A program made the translations under genes and the position numbers. DNA of 64,000 bases from Serpula lacrymans var. lacrymans S7.9. Taxonomy: Eukaryota > Basidiomycota > Agaricomycetes > Boletales > Serpulaceae. The notes beneath the pieces are model-generated. The model had not been told where the DNA came from and searched no databases. It worked only from the letters and a program-made list of their open reading frames with translations. Within the stretch, counting starts at the first letter, position 1. Every line of letters starts with the position of its first letter. The stretch is from assembly GCF_000218685.1 (NCBI RefSeq), contig NW_006763290.1:349540-413539 (forward strand), in the 5' to 3' direction. This document shows, piece by piece, positions 12,000-23,205 of the stretch.

Positions 12000-12990
12000 T
12001 ACATTCCCCTCCCAACTATTTCTATTTTCTACCCAATTCCTAAACTGACCATCTGTGTGTACAACAAATGAGGCTCTCTCACTCTGATAATCTAAATTAA
12101 AGTGTGTTGACTCCTTAGATCTGAAAATGGCAAAGTCCCCACTCTTCAGTTCAAGAATAAGTCCCTACTCATGTAACACAAGAGCACCCTCTGTGAAATC
12201 TCCCAGTGGAAGAACAAGACAAAGGATGTGATCCTTACCATCTTTATAAGTGGTGGTGCTCACATTAATATTAACAACAAGAGATAAAAAGGGGTGACTG
12301 GAGATCCTGGTCTTCCAGGGAGCGTATCAACTATCTTGGCTAGCATAGAGTATTCTTTTAGTAGGCAGAATTCCATCTAGGAAACACATACATCAGAGAA
12401 GTTTAGGCATGAAAGAAATAGCAGAAATCTTACAACGTCAGAAATCCATTGGAAAACAACTGCAAAAGCATCCTACAAGTTCAAATAAAGCTGCTCATTG
12501 TCTAAGCCCTCCTTTGACATATAAGGGATCATCTTGGTGTTGTTAGTGACGTTCAACTCATGTGGGTGCACATCAATAGGTGCCCTATAACCCTTGATCA
12601 ATGTATGTATGTGGGTGATATATATATAGAGAGGGGGGGAAATATACCTGAGTCCCATATCTGTTCCACCAGGAGGTCTTGAGGAAAATAGTTGAAGGAG
12701 TCTAGGAGGTGTTGTATTGTGTCAGCAATTGCTTAGCCATGTTAGGTCCATATATTATCTTGTAATACTGCCCATGTCCAATAAAATTTGTTGTCTGTAG
12801 CATCACATTTGACAGTTCCACACCAAAGAAGAATCAAAGGGTCTGAAATGTTGAGTAATATCAAATGCTTGATATCTGATTCATACAAGTTTGATAGTTC
12901 AAGGATTTTGCTCATTGGAAAAAGACCCAAGAAGATGCTTGGCCTGCTAATTCCAGCATTGAGGTGGAGCTCTCAATATTGCATTTCATT
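12000..12990 (-). pseudogene. TET/JBP-like 2-oxoglutarate dioxygenase relic
   Basis: The minus strand at about 12365-12030 reads as a double-stranded beta-helix core: VVNINVSTTTYKDGKD, then CLVLPLGDF, a GALVLHE turn, LELKSGDFAIFRS, THFNL and ASFVVHTD. The order (metal-binding His/Asp, GxL strand, distal His, Arg then His-Thr-Asp) fits the TET/JBP-like dioxygenases expanded in basidiomycetes. The first metal histidine would lie at the Y of TYKDG, so it appears replaced; an in-frame TAG follows LVLHE. Upstream exon-like blocks at 12930-12742 and 12600-12480 probably belong to it. If functional, the family would oxidise 5-methylcytosine. Assignment is from motif order only. Confidence 0.45.
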
Positions 12991-13059
12991 TTAAGCTTGC
13001 ATGAGCCAGGTAGCTTCTTGGTGGATAGTATCTGGAAAGAGAAGTGTCAATGGGCATGT

Positions 13060-13190
13060 GAAGTATAGTCAGCGCTCAGAAAACCAACAAGTCCATGGTT
13101 TTGACCAATTAGTAAGTGGTGGTTTTTTGTTGCCTTGAGGTATCTGAACACTCATTTGGCCACTTCCCAGTGCATACATCCTGGATTTTG
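13060..13190 (-). pseudogene. Copia RNase H scrap
   Basis: The minus strand reads VFRYLKATKNHHLLIG followed by a SADYT motif, matching the region of copia polyproteins where the reverse transcriptase ends and RNase H begins (VLRYLKGT...DADW). It is only about 40 codons long and has no neighbouring domains. Confidence 0.4.
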
Positions 13191-13650
13191 GAGAAAATAC
13201 AATAGAATCATGATCTTCACTTTTTAAGGGGCCAACAAATAAATTTAAATTGAAGTCAATTCAGGCTGGTCATGTGATGGCTGCAGCTAATCCGGGAAAC
13301 CCCAACTCTGGTGACCCTTTGCCACTGCAGTCCCTGTCCAAGCGACTCACTGATGCTAACAAGCGACTCCTCCAATGAGGCGTCTACACACTCTGAGGTT
13401 AATGCTGTTGTGAAGAATACTAGCTCACGAGCCCCTGCTGCTATATAAACAAGGGAACAGGAAGCTGTTCTCCTTGATACTTTGTACAAAAATGTTGGTC
13501 AAATCACCGACAACTACAACCTCAAGGAGAATATTTTTGCAGAGGCAGCAAATATTATCAACATAAGGTTCCAGGCAACAATGACAGGAGCCCCCAAGTC
13601 TATAACCTCATGCAAAACAAAGTGGGCAGCAGTAAGTGGTGTTATGGCAT

Positions 13651-13998
13651 TGTTACAATACACAATTTTTGGACCTTTAGATTTCATTCTCCACTTTAAC
13701 TTTTTTCTGTAGTTTTTACACACTGTGCCATGCGGCACTTTCTATTTTTGTTCAAACTCCACTTTCTCGCACTGCACTGCATTTTTTTATTCTTAGCTAC
13801 AAGTCTCTCACACAGTAGAGTTAGTCACACGGGCTATACCCTTTGACATCATCTGCCACTGCCTTCATCAACTGTATAGTCCCCCTGTTATTTACCCACA
13901 ACTAACTCAGTCCTATTTTAAGGGGTAACCACTCCCACTCACTTCACTACTACTTGTCTGAGTTGTGCGCCAGAGTATACAAGCTCTTGGTTGTTACA
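13651..13998 (+). mobile_element. Solo LTR, TGTTAC family, 348 bp
   Basis: Starts TGTTACAATACACAATTTTT and ends CTCTTGGTTGTTACA, with target duplication GGCAT at 13646-13650 and 13999-14003. It lies inside an intron of the Harbinger Myb gene, just after its GTAAGT donor. Confidence 0.9.
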
Positions 13999-14029
13999 GG
14001 CATCATTTTATCATTATCTAACAAAGGTA

Positions 14030-16459
14030 TACAGTTGACTCTCCAATAACCCATACTGCTGGGGAGAAGCTCCAGGGTATGGGTTATCAGAAAAAAGGGT
14101 ATGGATTACTATAAAGAATTGAAAAGGATGAGATAAAATATGATTCAAATGTGATTTTCTTCAATACAGCATGTTTATAGATTGAATGATGAGCAAAAAG
14201 TAAAGTCATCAGTAATTTTGGATTCTTTAAGCTGCTGTGATGCTTCAAGCCTCATCTGACGTATGAGGGAGGCAAGCATGATCTTGAGTTTTTGAGCCAG
14301 CTCACTATCTGTATTGTCAAGGTGCCACACAATCACAGCAGTGGCCTCCAGGACCTCTTTGCGCATGGGAGGAGACTCAACAGGGCATCTTCCTTATTGT
14401 CCCAGGATCCCCCTGCTCCCGCATTTGTGTCCTCACTTCTACTCTCTGCCATAACTGTTTCGACAATCTCCACATCTGACATACTTAAGGCAGTCCAATG
14501 CTCCTCCTCTGGGTTCCAAATCTCCCTCAAGTACATCCGGTTCACTTTTTGGAGAGCTCCTGTTGCCTGAAGAGCATCAAGAGCTTCTTCAACTGCTTTC
14601 TTGGCATGCACAAGAGAGTCAGTATCTCTATAAAGAAGGGAAAAAACCAGAATAGAGGGCTGGGAGGGCAGAGCTAGTAAAGTTGGGTAAAATTCTAGCC
14701 TTCTTCTAACAGTTACTGAGTGTGGAGGTGTCAACCTTCCACCAAGCAGCATCAACCAGCCGCATAGCTTGGAGCTGGAGCTGATTAATTTCATAGATGC
14801 TGCTTGGGGTGATGCCCTGGTTATATTGGGTAGTTGCTCACTAATGTAGGCAGCCCAGTAGTGGGCCTTGAAGCATCTGATGATGCCCTGGTCATTTGGC
14901 TGCACATGAGATGTCAGATTTGGCTCAAAATTCTCAACATGGATATTTGTAAAACGAGAGGGAACAACGTGGCCAGAGAAGTTATCCTGCAATAGCAGGA
15001 TATGCCTCCCCTTCTGTTGCAGCTCCTCATTCTAGTTCCTAATCCATTCTTGATACAGGGGAGTTGTCATCCATGTCTTTGGATTGTTTCAGTACAGAAA
15101 TACATGTGCTGATGCTGATTTCTTGTTGAATGCTCAAGGCTGGAGGTATTTTCCAATGACAAGAGGCCTAAGTTTGTTGGTGCCAGCAGCATTTGCTGTG
15201 AGAGCATATGTGAGCCTCAGCTTCTGCGACTTCACCCCATTCATCTGTTTGTTGGATAAGCCTTGATCAGGTGGCATCCTGTCCAGTGAGAACACCATGT
15301 CAGTACCATTTTCTGACAACACAAAGCAGGTAACACATGCATAAAAAATGCCAGTTTTATCCATGTTGTAAATATTTTGCAGTTGACAGCCCAACTCCTC
15401 AATCAGCCCTTGGATACATCTTTGCTCCCTCTCAACAGTCTCTGTATTAGCTGATGCTGCCTCACCATGCCACTTACACTCCTTGAGCCCCATCCTTTCT
15501 CTGTACTTCGTCAACCAGCCATTGCTCAATGTGAGCCATTTATCCTCCGGAATCCCAGCCTGAGCAGCAAAAAAGCACCACTTCTGCCGCAGCACTTCCG
15601 CATTAATGAGGATATTATTAGCCATCACATTTGACTCACCACTTATCCTCATCCTTCAGCCAGTCAGAGAGGAGGGGCTGCAAGAATGCAATGTCAGGGT
15701 AAATGGCACAGAAGTAAGCTGCTGTTTGCTTCTATTTCATCTTTGTATCCCTCTTGTGGTTTAAGACCTCGATCCGGATGGCAAGTGTGGCCCTCTGCTT
15801 TTTTCCAGTGTTGAACTGGGAAACAGGTGCAGGCTTTGTGGGGTTACTGTTGCTCCTGGGTGAGCACTTCAATTTTGATGACTTTTTCTTCCTCACTATC
15901 TTACTCTCACCTCCTCTCAATTCTCTCAGTTTTTCAACCAGTAATTGGCTGTCTTTATCAAGTCCCTGGAGCCCCTGGTTGTAGTAGGATATGAGGGCCT
16001 CAATGTCACATTGCTTGTCAATGAGGTTGGCTGGGCCATCAAGCCAGTTCTTGTCTTCTTCAGAGATGGACTGACCACAAGAAATGTGAGCCTCAAGCTC
16101 AGCCTTGCATTGCATGACACTCTTTTTGAGGGCACCAAGTCCCTTTTTGAGTGTTTCTAAGTCAGTGTTATTCATTTGCGTACAAATTTGGGAGATGAAA
16201 AATCAAGAAATCAGTGCGTAAATTTGTATCAATACAATGCCAGCTGGTCAGTGCTAATGCTTAAAATCTACTTTTAAGGGTCCAAAAGCTACCAGAAAGT
16301 ATGGGATTTGCCCTCCCAAGTGCATAGGGCATTGGGTATCAGAGGTATATGGGTTTGCGAGCCCACTTTAGTGGGGACCAACTTGGGAGAAGCCTCAATG
16401 TAGGGGGTTTCAGAGGATATGGGTTAGCAGGGAGATGGGTTATTGGAGAGTCAACTGTA
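14030..16459 (-). mobile_element. Pogo-superfamily DNA transposon, 2430 bp
   Basis: Both ends carry the inverted repeat TACAGTTGACTCTCCAATAA (left 14030, right end at 16459), flanked by the TA duplication expected for Tc1/mariner-pogo elements (14028-14029 and 16460-16461). The ends continue as ACCCATA, and several ATGGGTTAT-like words repeat inside both subterminal regions. The transposase is on the minus strand. The element lies inside the Harbinger Myb gene. Confidence 0.85.
14175..16175 (-). pseudogene. Pogo/Fot1-type DDE transposase, frameshifted
   Basis: The frame starts at ATG 16175. A coiled N-terminal region is followed by a CENP-B/psq-type helix-turn-helix block near 15800-15650 (KKQRATLAIRIEVLNHKRD, then PLLSDWLKDEDKW) and the DDE_1 catalytic domain. 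The triad looks preserved: D in YNMDKTGIF (about 15360), D in LLLQDNFSGH (about 14980) and D in HVQPNDQGI (about 14900). A stop after KYLQP at 15134 and at least one shift between 15134 and 14992 separate the first and second Asp blocks; an intron is likely near 14700-14640. The tail is leucine/glutamate-rich. It should cut and paste the element at TA sites, but this copy is disabled. Confidence 0.75.
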
Positions 16460-17461
16460 TATGTTGTACACTAGCTCAAGAAAAGCTATTGGGCTATCAG
16501 ATGCCTGGTGAAATCTGGCCTTGCTAGGAGTGATAATAAGGGAGCAGGTATAAAGAAAAATGATCCTGTGTGGAAAGGTATTATGTTGGTATGTATCATT
16601 TTTACATTGTGAATATAGCTCACCCTCCTCTTTCCAGAATGATCCTGCTGCTTTAGCCTTTCAAAACAAAGGCTTCCCCCACTCTGAAACACTTTCCAAG
16701 ATTCTCCCTGGAACAGAGCCTACTGGACATTACATCCACCACCCTAGTGCTACCACAACTATGAACCTGGCCAATCTTGCTGCAGTAACCACAGAAATCA
16801 GCACTTTATTATCAATACCCCCTCCCAGCACTTTAGTATCAATGCCCCCTCCCAGAGCCCCTGTTGCTTCCCCTAGCATGGCCCGATGCACCCCTCCCAC
16901 TGCTGTCTCCTCCTCACAACACAGTTACTCCTACCTCTTCTGCATCTGTATCACCATACTCTGACAGTGTGCTTTCCTCTCCTCACCAACCCTTGTTGTC
17001 TTCAGTCAGAAGTGCTGTGGACCCCAGCACATTTCCATCATTGTTTATTGCCACAGATGAGGGCTCTGGGTCTGTTTTTACGAGTGTAAGCAGTTTCAAG
17101 CAAAAGCATAGTGCAATGGAGAGTGCCAGTGTGTCCAGGTCTTTAGAAGGTGGCTCTGTTGTGAGCATCTCAAAGTATTCGCATCCAATGACAGCAACAG
17201 CAAAAGCCCAGCAGGAAGGATCAAAAGCAGTGAAGAAGATAACCGGCCTAGTTAAAGAACTCACAAGGGGTGCCAATACTGCTGCAAACACCGCAAATGC
17301 ACCCACAACCAACCTTGGCTGTGCCATTATTTTCTTGTCATCCTCCAACTTATCTGATATAGATAAGGCCAACCTTACCAATTATTTCACTTTACATTAA
17401 TTTGAAGCAGCCGCTTATTATTATCTACAGAGTGAAGGTGCCCGGAAGATATGGGTCCAGA

Positions 17462-18083
17462 AGAGTCCCTGTTTATCTCCACCTACAATACTGTCACATC
17501 CCCAGAGCTAGCAAAGCTCTTCCTCTTACATGTGTTCTCCAAGCACAGAGTTCCCGCTTATATCACCTCCAATTGCGGCTCCAAGTTTGTCTCCCATTTC
17601 TTCCGCTCCCTCGGAAAAGCTCTCAACATTTGCCCCCACTTCACCTCCGGTTACCACCCAGAGGGCAACGGACAGACGGAACAAACCAATCAGATGCTAG
17701 AACAGTCAGTACCTATGGATCTACTACAACTACCAGCAGGACAATTGGTCTGGACTTCTTCCATTAGCGGAGTTTGCATCTCCGAGCGCCGCTACAGGGG
17801 TGTCCCCCTTCTTTGCGAACAAGGGTTACCACCCTAACATCTTTGTGCACCCAGAGCGCAACCTCACTTCCGCTAGAGCCTGAGAATACGCCATAGACCT
17901 TGACGACCTCCACCAGTTTCTCCGGGACGAGATTACCCATGTACAGAAGCAATACCATAGCCCCACAGATGCTCCCCGTATGCCAGCCCCGGATCTCCAA
18001 GTTGGCGGACAAGCATATGTCCTAGCCAAGTACTTCCGCTCCACACACCCCTCCAAGAAACTCTCAGAGAAGTATCCTCCTTG
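17462..18083 (+). pseudogene. Gypsy integrase fragment
   Basis: The frame reads SLFISTYNTVTSPELAKLF, then ITSNCGSKFVSHFFRSLGKA and SGYHPEGNGQTEQTNQMLEQ, the catalytic core of Ty3/gypsy integrase. The second catalytic Asp in the usual SDRGSEF motif reads as N (SNCGSKF). A frameshift near 17720 moves the reading to VSPFFANKGYHPN and the chromodomain-side region up to about 18083, where a stop replaces the continuation. Reverse transcriptase and protease are absent. The fragment enters directly after Harbinger Myb sequence and was presumably followed by the LTR at 18450. Confidence 0.75.
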
Positions 18084-18449
18084 ACCCTCTGGGCTTCTAC
18101 TGCCTGTCTTGCTTCCTCCTCCACCATCTCTGCGCAGAGTCAGGCCATTTTTGCAATTGCGGTCTCAGGGGTGTTGAACATCGTGGGTGGTACTAGGTTG
18201 CGGGTGGTAGGAGGGGTGGGGTGGTCTAAGTTTATGAACAAGACTGTTCAACTGAAGGAATTCTGATTCGACCCCCCATGTTATATATCCTCATTCAAAC
18301 TCAGCCGGACTCTGCATGCCGCCCGCTACTAGAAAATTTGTCCACCAGAAAAAATCCTACCCTAACCACGTTTCAATATATGTCCACTGGAGCCCTTTTC
18401 CCAAAGGCTATTTTTGGGTCTCAAGGGTTTGACCCTAAGAGGTGGATAC
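18084..18449 (-). other. Rearranged gypsy sequence, possible inverted gag start
   Basis: The minus strand at about 18220-18080 reads MFNTPETAIAKMA then EMVEEEARQAVEAQR, which has the look of a Gag N-terminus oriented against the integrase. The last bases before the LTR (GACCCTAAGAGGTGGATAC) resemble a polypurine tract. This suggests an internal rearrangement of the gypsy element; the gag call is weak. Confidence 0.3.
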
Positions 18450-19026
18450 TGTCATATCCGTACCAGAAGACAGAACTCCGGCATCTCCAAAGGAGTTGTT
18501 CTCCGAGTCCAAAGCCCCCAAACTATTGTTATACTCGGGATTACGTTCCTCATGGTCTGCCGGTCAGCATAACTTTCTCCTTGCACATTCTAGTATTCCT
18601 TGTGGACTCTGTGGTTAGACCTTATGATACACTTCTTGCACATACATTCTCCTCTTGCTAGATAATTGTCCGCATGGAACTCTGTACCTACATTACAAGT
18701 TACTCCTTACAAGCTCCTGCTCCCCCAACAGTATATAAGCTGTAACTCCTATACTCCATTCCAGCAGTTCAAATATCAACTAGATTCCCTCGCTTTCTTA
18801 CCAGTCCTTTTCTAAGTCCTTTCCGATCCTTCTCCAAATGATCTTTACTCTGCTCCTTTTCATCCTCTACTTCTCCTCTGTCCACTTCCAATGAGCTAGG
18901 GACCAAGGTCCGTGGAAAGGTCTAGTGCACGAGTTAATCCAATTCCCCATCTTGTCCTCCGTACTCTGTTACTCTGCCCTCTGTACTCCGCAGCTCTGTT
19001 ACTCCAAAGAGGCCATGGTTCTGACA
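18450..19026 (+). mobile_element. Gypsy 3' LTR, 577 bp
   Basis: Starts TGTCATATCCGTACCAG and ends CATGGTTCTGACA, giving TGTCA...TGACA inverted termini. It is preceded by a purine-rich tract (AAGAGGTGGA) as expected for a 3' LTR. A TATA-like AGTATATAAGC lies at 18730-18740, consistent with a promoter. No second LTR or target duplication was found in the window. Confidence 0.65.
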
Positions 19027-19209
19027 ACCATCCAGCACCATCCAAGTAGTTGTAGGCAGGCAATCTGACAAGACCAATGCAATTCTCCATCAGGGCTTTT
19101 GAGACCTTGATAGCAAATTAAGTGCACTTTCATGTAGTACAGGCATATCAGAATCACAAATAACCGATCTTGGGCACAAATCCCACTCACGCAAGATTAA
19201 TGCCCATAA
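19027..19209. other. No recognisable gene
   Basis: Short spacer between the gypsy LTR and the next pseudogene; nothing identified. Confidence 0.3.
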
Positions 19210-19676
19210 CTTCTGGAATATTTATGGTCAATATTGCTGTCCACCAAGGAAGGGAAAGGCTGAGGTGTTCTTCAAACGACCAGGTCACAGGCAGCCATTG
19301 TCATTTATTACAGTAGACATCATCATATTTCAATTTATTATTATTGAAGCGGTAGCAATTCGCAAAGAGTGCTACATGCACTTCAAAAAAGCATACCCAG
19401 ATGCATGGCAAGATATCCTTGGAGCATTTGAAGAGGCCTCATAATGTTCTGAGTTTCCAAAGACAGTTGTACAATGTTCGCAAGACTTCAACAAGTCTAA
19501 AAGGAAAATAGTTCAACTTGTTAGTGTTTGCAATTGGTTTGGCATAACATATGTAATTGATTATTGCACTAGATTGAGGCACCAGCAAAGGTGCATGACT
19601 TTGAGGTGGCAATGGTGATGGCTGGTAGTGATGTAAATCAAGATGCCTCTCTTGCATTTGTTCATACTACCCTACG

Positions 19677-20089
19677 TGTTACAATACACAATTTTTGGAC
19701 CTTTAACTTTCATTCTCCTCTTTAATTTTCTTCTGTAATTTTCACACACTGTGCCAGACAGCACTTTCCTTTTGTTCAAACTCCACCTTCTCACGCTACG
19801 CTGCCTTTTTTTATTTTTAGCTACAAGTATCTCACGCAGCGGAGCTTGTCACAAGGGCTGTGCCCCATGACATCATCAGCCACTGCCTCCATCAACTGTA
19901 TAGTCATACATGTACAAACAACCTGTAGTAGTATATATACCCTAATAGATCAAGGAGACTCCTCAGTGAGTCCTCCTGTTGTTTACCCACAACAAACTTG
20001 GTCCTATCCAAGAGGTAACCACTCCCCTCACTTCTTTATAGCTTTGTCTGAAGTTGTGCGCCAGAGTATACAAACTCTTGGTTGTAACA
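19677..20089 (+). mobile_element. Solo LTR, TGTTAC family, 413 bp
   Basis: Starts TGTTACAATACACAATTTTT and ends CTTGGTTGTAACA. The flanks CTACG and CCAGG agree at three of five positions, so the target duplication has diverged or was lost. It splits the unrecognised gene at 19210-22960. Confidence 0.8.
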
Positions 20090-21949
20090 CCAGGTGCTGA
20101 GAATGTGAGTAAAAAGAGCCTAATAAAATCAAATTAAATTGCTGATTCTTGTGAAAGTTCTTTCAAGACCAAGGTTGAGCAAATAATGACCAGATGATGG
20201 GTAAATTCAAGGCTCACATATAGTAGGTTGTTTAACGTACTGGTTGACATACACTTGTTTAAACCCACAGCAACTGTGTTTCACTGAACTCAATAGGAGA
20301 TACATTTGACAATCACAGCAACAAGGCAAATGTTGCTCCTGAGTGGGAAAAAAATTTCAAAGGCTCTAACAAGGTTGACAAGGAGGCTATTGTAGAAGAA
20401 AAAAGTGATTTGACCCCCATCAGGAGGCTGGTTTTGGCTTAGCTTGGTATGTTGTTCACATTCTCAACCAGGTAATCCTCACATATGCAATATATACAGA
20501 GGCTCTTGGCCACAAATTTGTGTCTGGAAAATATTTCCCTTGGAAGGGTATGGCAAAGGAACTTGCATCCCAAGATATTGTCTATGTTAACTAGCCTCAC
20601 AGTGTGCTTCTCCCAGGAGAAGAGCAGTCTTCTACAGCCAAACCAAAAGGTATATCCAACTTAACGCTCTCTGAGCACTTAAAGCTGTTTGCAAGCTTGC
20701 ACAACCTATAACAATCAATTACTCTTCAAATCTTTGCCATAGTTACAACTTAAGTACTATAATTTTTTTGTATCATGTACAAGCTGACACTGGCGGCCTA
20801 CTGGTGGCCTCCTGTTGCTCAATTAATCCATTCTACCAAGCTTGTCATTGTTGGTGCTGCCCCCCCAAATGGCTCTTCAGATCCTTTTAGGTGGAGGAAA
20901 TTTGCCAATAATGGCATGAATATTTGTGGCTTGCCACACAAAAAACATATATCAGCCAGGGGAACAAGAAAAAGAAAGGATCAAGGACATCCCAGTCAAG
21001 CCACCCACCAAGATGAAACCTCAGATGAGGACAAGCCTCATGCAGAGCCTCCTGCAAGGACCGGTGGCAAAAAAGTTGAGGTTGTTAAAGTTGTGCCCCC
21101 CCGTTCAAAGCTATCGAAGTCAAAGGTCAGGTTTAATGAGTCAAGCAATACAGAGTTGATATCAGAGGTTGAGGCTCCAGAAAAAAATGAAGAACATGAT
21201 GCACAGTCCACTTCTGACACAGGATATACCTTTCCAGTTCAAAAGCAAAAAGTCAGTGCTAAGGCATCCAAAGTGGTACACACTCCATACATTTGCAGCA
21301 GGAGAAGACTACCAACAAGCCACAGTAGGCAAAGAAGGCATTGGCAATGGTCAAAGAGTTGCAAAAATCATCCCATACCAAGAGCCTCCCAACCACAAAA
21401 GGACAGAGTACCGAGTACCAGCCCTAGGGTTGGCCAGCCATTGTCACTAACTGAACCTTTATCAGAGAATGAGAGTCCCAGAAGGACACAGGAAAGTGTT
21501 TGTCCCATTGCCAACCTTTGAGTGCCTGTGGAGGCTCACCTAACTATTGTACAGTCTTAACCCTACTCAATGAGTGTGAAGAATAGCTAAATGTGAAAAG
21601 TAAGAATAAATGTTTATTGTTGGGCTCTGCTAATATTTATCTATATAAAGCACAACTCAAGCCCACACTGTGCAAGGCAGATGATATTTCCAAGGAGGGC
21701 AGTGTTAACCTGGACAAGATGCTCAATTTACATTATCGGACATTCAAGACGCTTGCAGCTCGTGCCAATATACCGGAGCCTCACAACACTATGCAACCCA
21801 CTAGCAGTGCTCCCCCCTTTATTTCTGTTGCTAGTGCTTCCTTACCCTCTTTAACTGCAGAACATCCATTGGTGCAACATTTGTACATGCCTGCTAGGCT
21901 TGCTGGCATCAAGGAGGGCCATCCTTCTGTTACGTTGGGCAATAGCCGC

Positions 21950-22560
21950 CTTGCCGTACAAGATGTTCCTACAGAAGACCCATATTGCATGCCAGGGGAG
22001 GGAGCACTTTGCGGTGAACAAAGGCCACTATGCTGGGGAGCAAGACAATATCACAGCTTTAGCAGGTGCCTCTCGGGAGCCTCCCCCCCCCTCCTATAGA
22101 CTACATGGGTCATAGCAAGCAACATTTTGTGGATGACTACGTTGGTGTTAGCGGTGGTGTGGTGTCATCACATCCCCCACCTATATCAGGCATTGGCCAT
22201 GCTGAAGGCCCATATTACACACCATTGGAGGGGCCACTTTATGCTGGACAAGGGCCTTTGCATTATCCTGGGGAGCAAGTACATACAACAGCTGGAAAGG
22301 GAACCTCTCAAGAGCCTCCACCACCTCTCGACAACTACACCAGTAGTGGCCGTGCTGAAGACCTGTATCACGCACCTGGGGAGGGGGTACATTGTGTTGA
22401 AGATGGTGCCAGCCACTATCAGGAGCAAGGGAATGTGACAGCTGTAAGGGGTAGCTCACGAGAGCCTCCTCCCCCTGTCAACAACTATGTAGGTCATTGC
22501 AGACAGGGTTCTGTAGACAACTATAGTGGTGGTGCTATTGTGTCACATAGATTATTGGAA
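21950..22560 (+). repeat. Degenerate in-gene tandem repeat, about 165 bp per unit
   Basis: Three units encode a pattern like EDPYxxPGEG, GxxHYxGEQ, then a Ser-Arg/Gln-Glu-Pro-Pro-Pro-Pro block followed by DNYxxxG. The REPPPP-type block occurs at about 22075, 22310 and 22465. The first unit is out of frame with the others by one base. The product would be a Pro/Gly/Tyr-rich repeat region of roughly 55 residues per unit. Confidence 0.6.
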
Positions 22561-22970
22561 GGCCAGTACACTGACTATTGATCAAGAAATCAGCTTTGCA
22601 ATGGGTGGTTGTATCAGGGACAATGGAATGAGCCTTACACCTTGGAAAATGCACACCATGCAGGACTCGACCAAAAATATGGTCAAACAGCCCCAGGTGG
22701 TTATGCGCCCTCAAGCCATGAGGGTATACATCACAAAAATATGTGCAACATTGCTGGCACCCTGCGCCCTTAAGAAGACATACATGGATGTACTCCAGTA
22801 CTCTATCAAGGTTCTGGAGACCCCCCAGAGTACTCAGCGAACCACACCATGGCAGGGAAATTGGTACCATGCAGGGCATGGACACCAAGCAAGGGTATTG
22901 CAGTTCCATCTGCCACCTTATCTTGCCTTGCCTGCTCTTGCCTTGCTAGGAGAATATTTGTAAAAGTTGT

Positions 22971-23205
22971 CCAGCAACCTCATATGATGATCCCACCTTG
23001 TAAAAGTATAATAAGTACAGATTTATAGTGATTGAGGTGACGTACCTAGCAGAAAATGCTGTCTCTGAGAAATTCTATTGTGGAATTGTTGATAGCACCT
23101 AGCAAAGCACATTCAATCTGGTAAACAATATTGATTGTTAATTTTATTTAAAAAAAAGATATGAACACTTACAGAGCATGCTACTAGAGCCAAAGGTCTT
23201 TCAGA
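22971..23205 (-). repeat. Segment shared with 10193-10425
   Basis: Second copy of the exon-intron-exon fragment described at 10193. It follows directly on the end of the repeat-bearing pseudogene, so the two decayed loci probably share an ancestral transposon or gene cluster. Confidence 0.7.

Larger units (their letters stand above)
13229..17461 (+). mobile_element. Harbinger element C, left end and Myb gene, heavily interrupted
   Basis: The left end (13229-13285, GGCCAACAAATAAATTTAAA onward, then GGCTGCAGC) matches the inverted repeats of the Harbinger elements ending at 30195 and 33620. The following Myb-like gene is broken by a solo LTR (13651-13998), a pogo element (14030-16459) and, at about 17462, gypsy sequence. 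No right terminus and no transposase were found for this copy. Confidence 0.6.
13440..17461 (+). pseudogene. Harbinger Myb/SANT-like DNA-binding protein, interrupted
   Basis: The first piece (about 13440-13631) encodes the helix-turn-helix of Myb/SANT-like partners of PIF/Harbinger transposases: REQEAVLLDTLY, then a NYNLKENIFAEAANII helix and SCKTKWAA. A GTAAGT donor follows at 13632. The remainder lies beyond the inserted LTR and pogo element: SDNKGAGIKKNDPVWK near 16530-16570, an intron ending TTTCCAG near 16636, then QNKGFPHSETL and a Ser/Pro/Thr-rich linker to about 17400 and FEAAAYYYLQSEGA to about 17450. Such proteins are thought to bind transposon ends and help import the transposase. 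Stops and insertions make it non-functional. Related fragments lie at 29470-29870 and 33240-33530. Confidence 0.6.
19210..22960 (+). pseudogene. Long unrecognised gene with C-terminal tandem repeats, LTR-interrupted
   Basis: No family name can be given. Protein-like blocks run in one direction: CYMHFKKAYPDAWQDILGAF near 19380; an LTR (19677-20089); an acidic block near 20290-20450; EALGHKFVSGKYFPWKGMAK near 20500-20560 and PKGISNLTLSEHLKLF near 20650; GSSDPFRWRKFANNG near 20860; a low-complexity KRK/acidic linker (20950-21520); and a region from 21650 ending in Pro-rich repeats. Typical GT...AG introns separate the blocks (for example GTATGTTG...CAACCAG at 20445-20471). An in-frame TAG near 20601 and several shifts indicate decay. 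The basic linker could be a nuclear-localisation region. Neighbouring genes are all transposon-derived. Confidence 0.4.
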
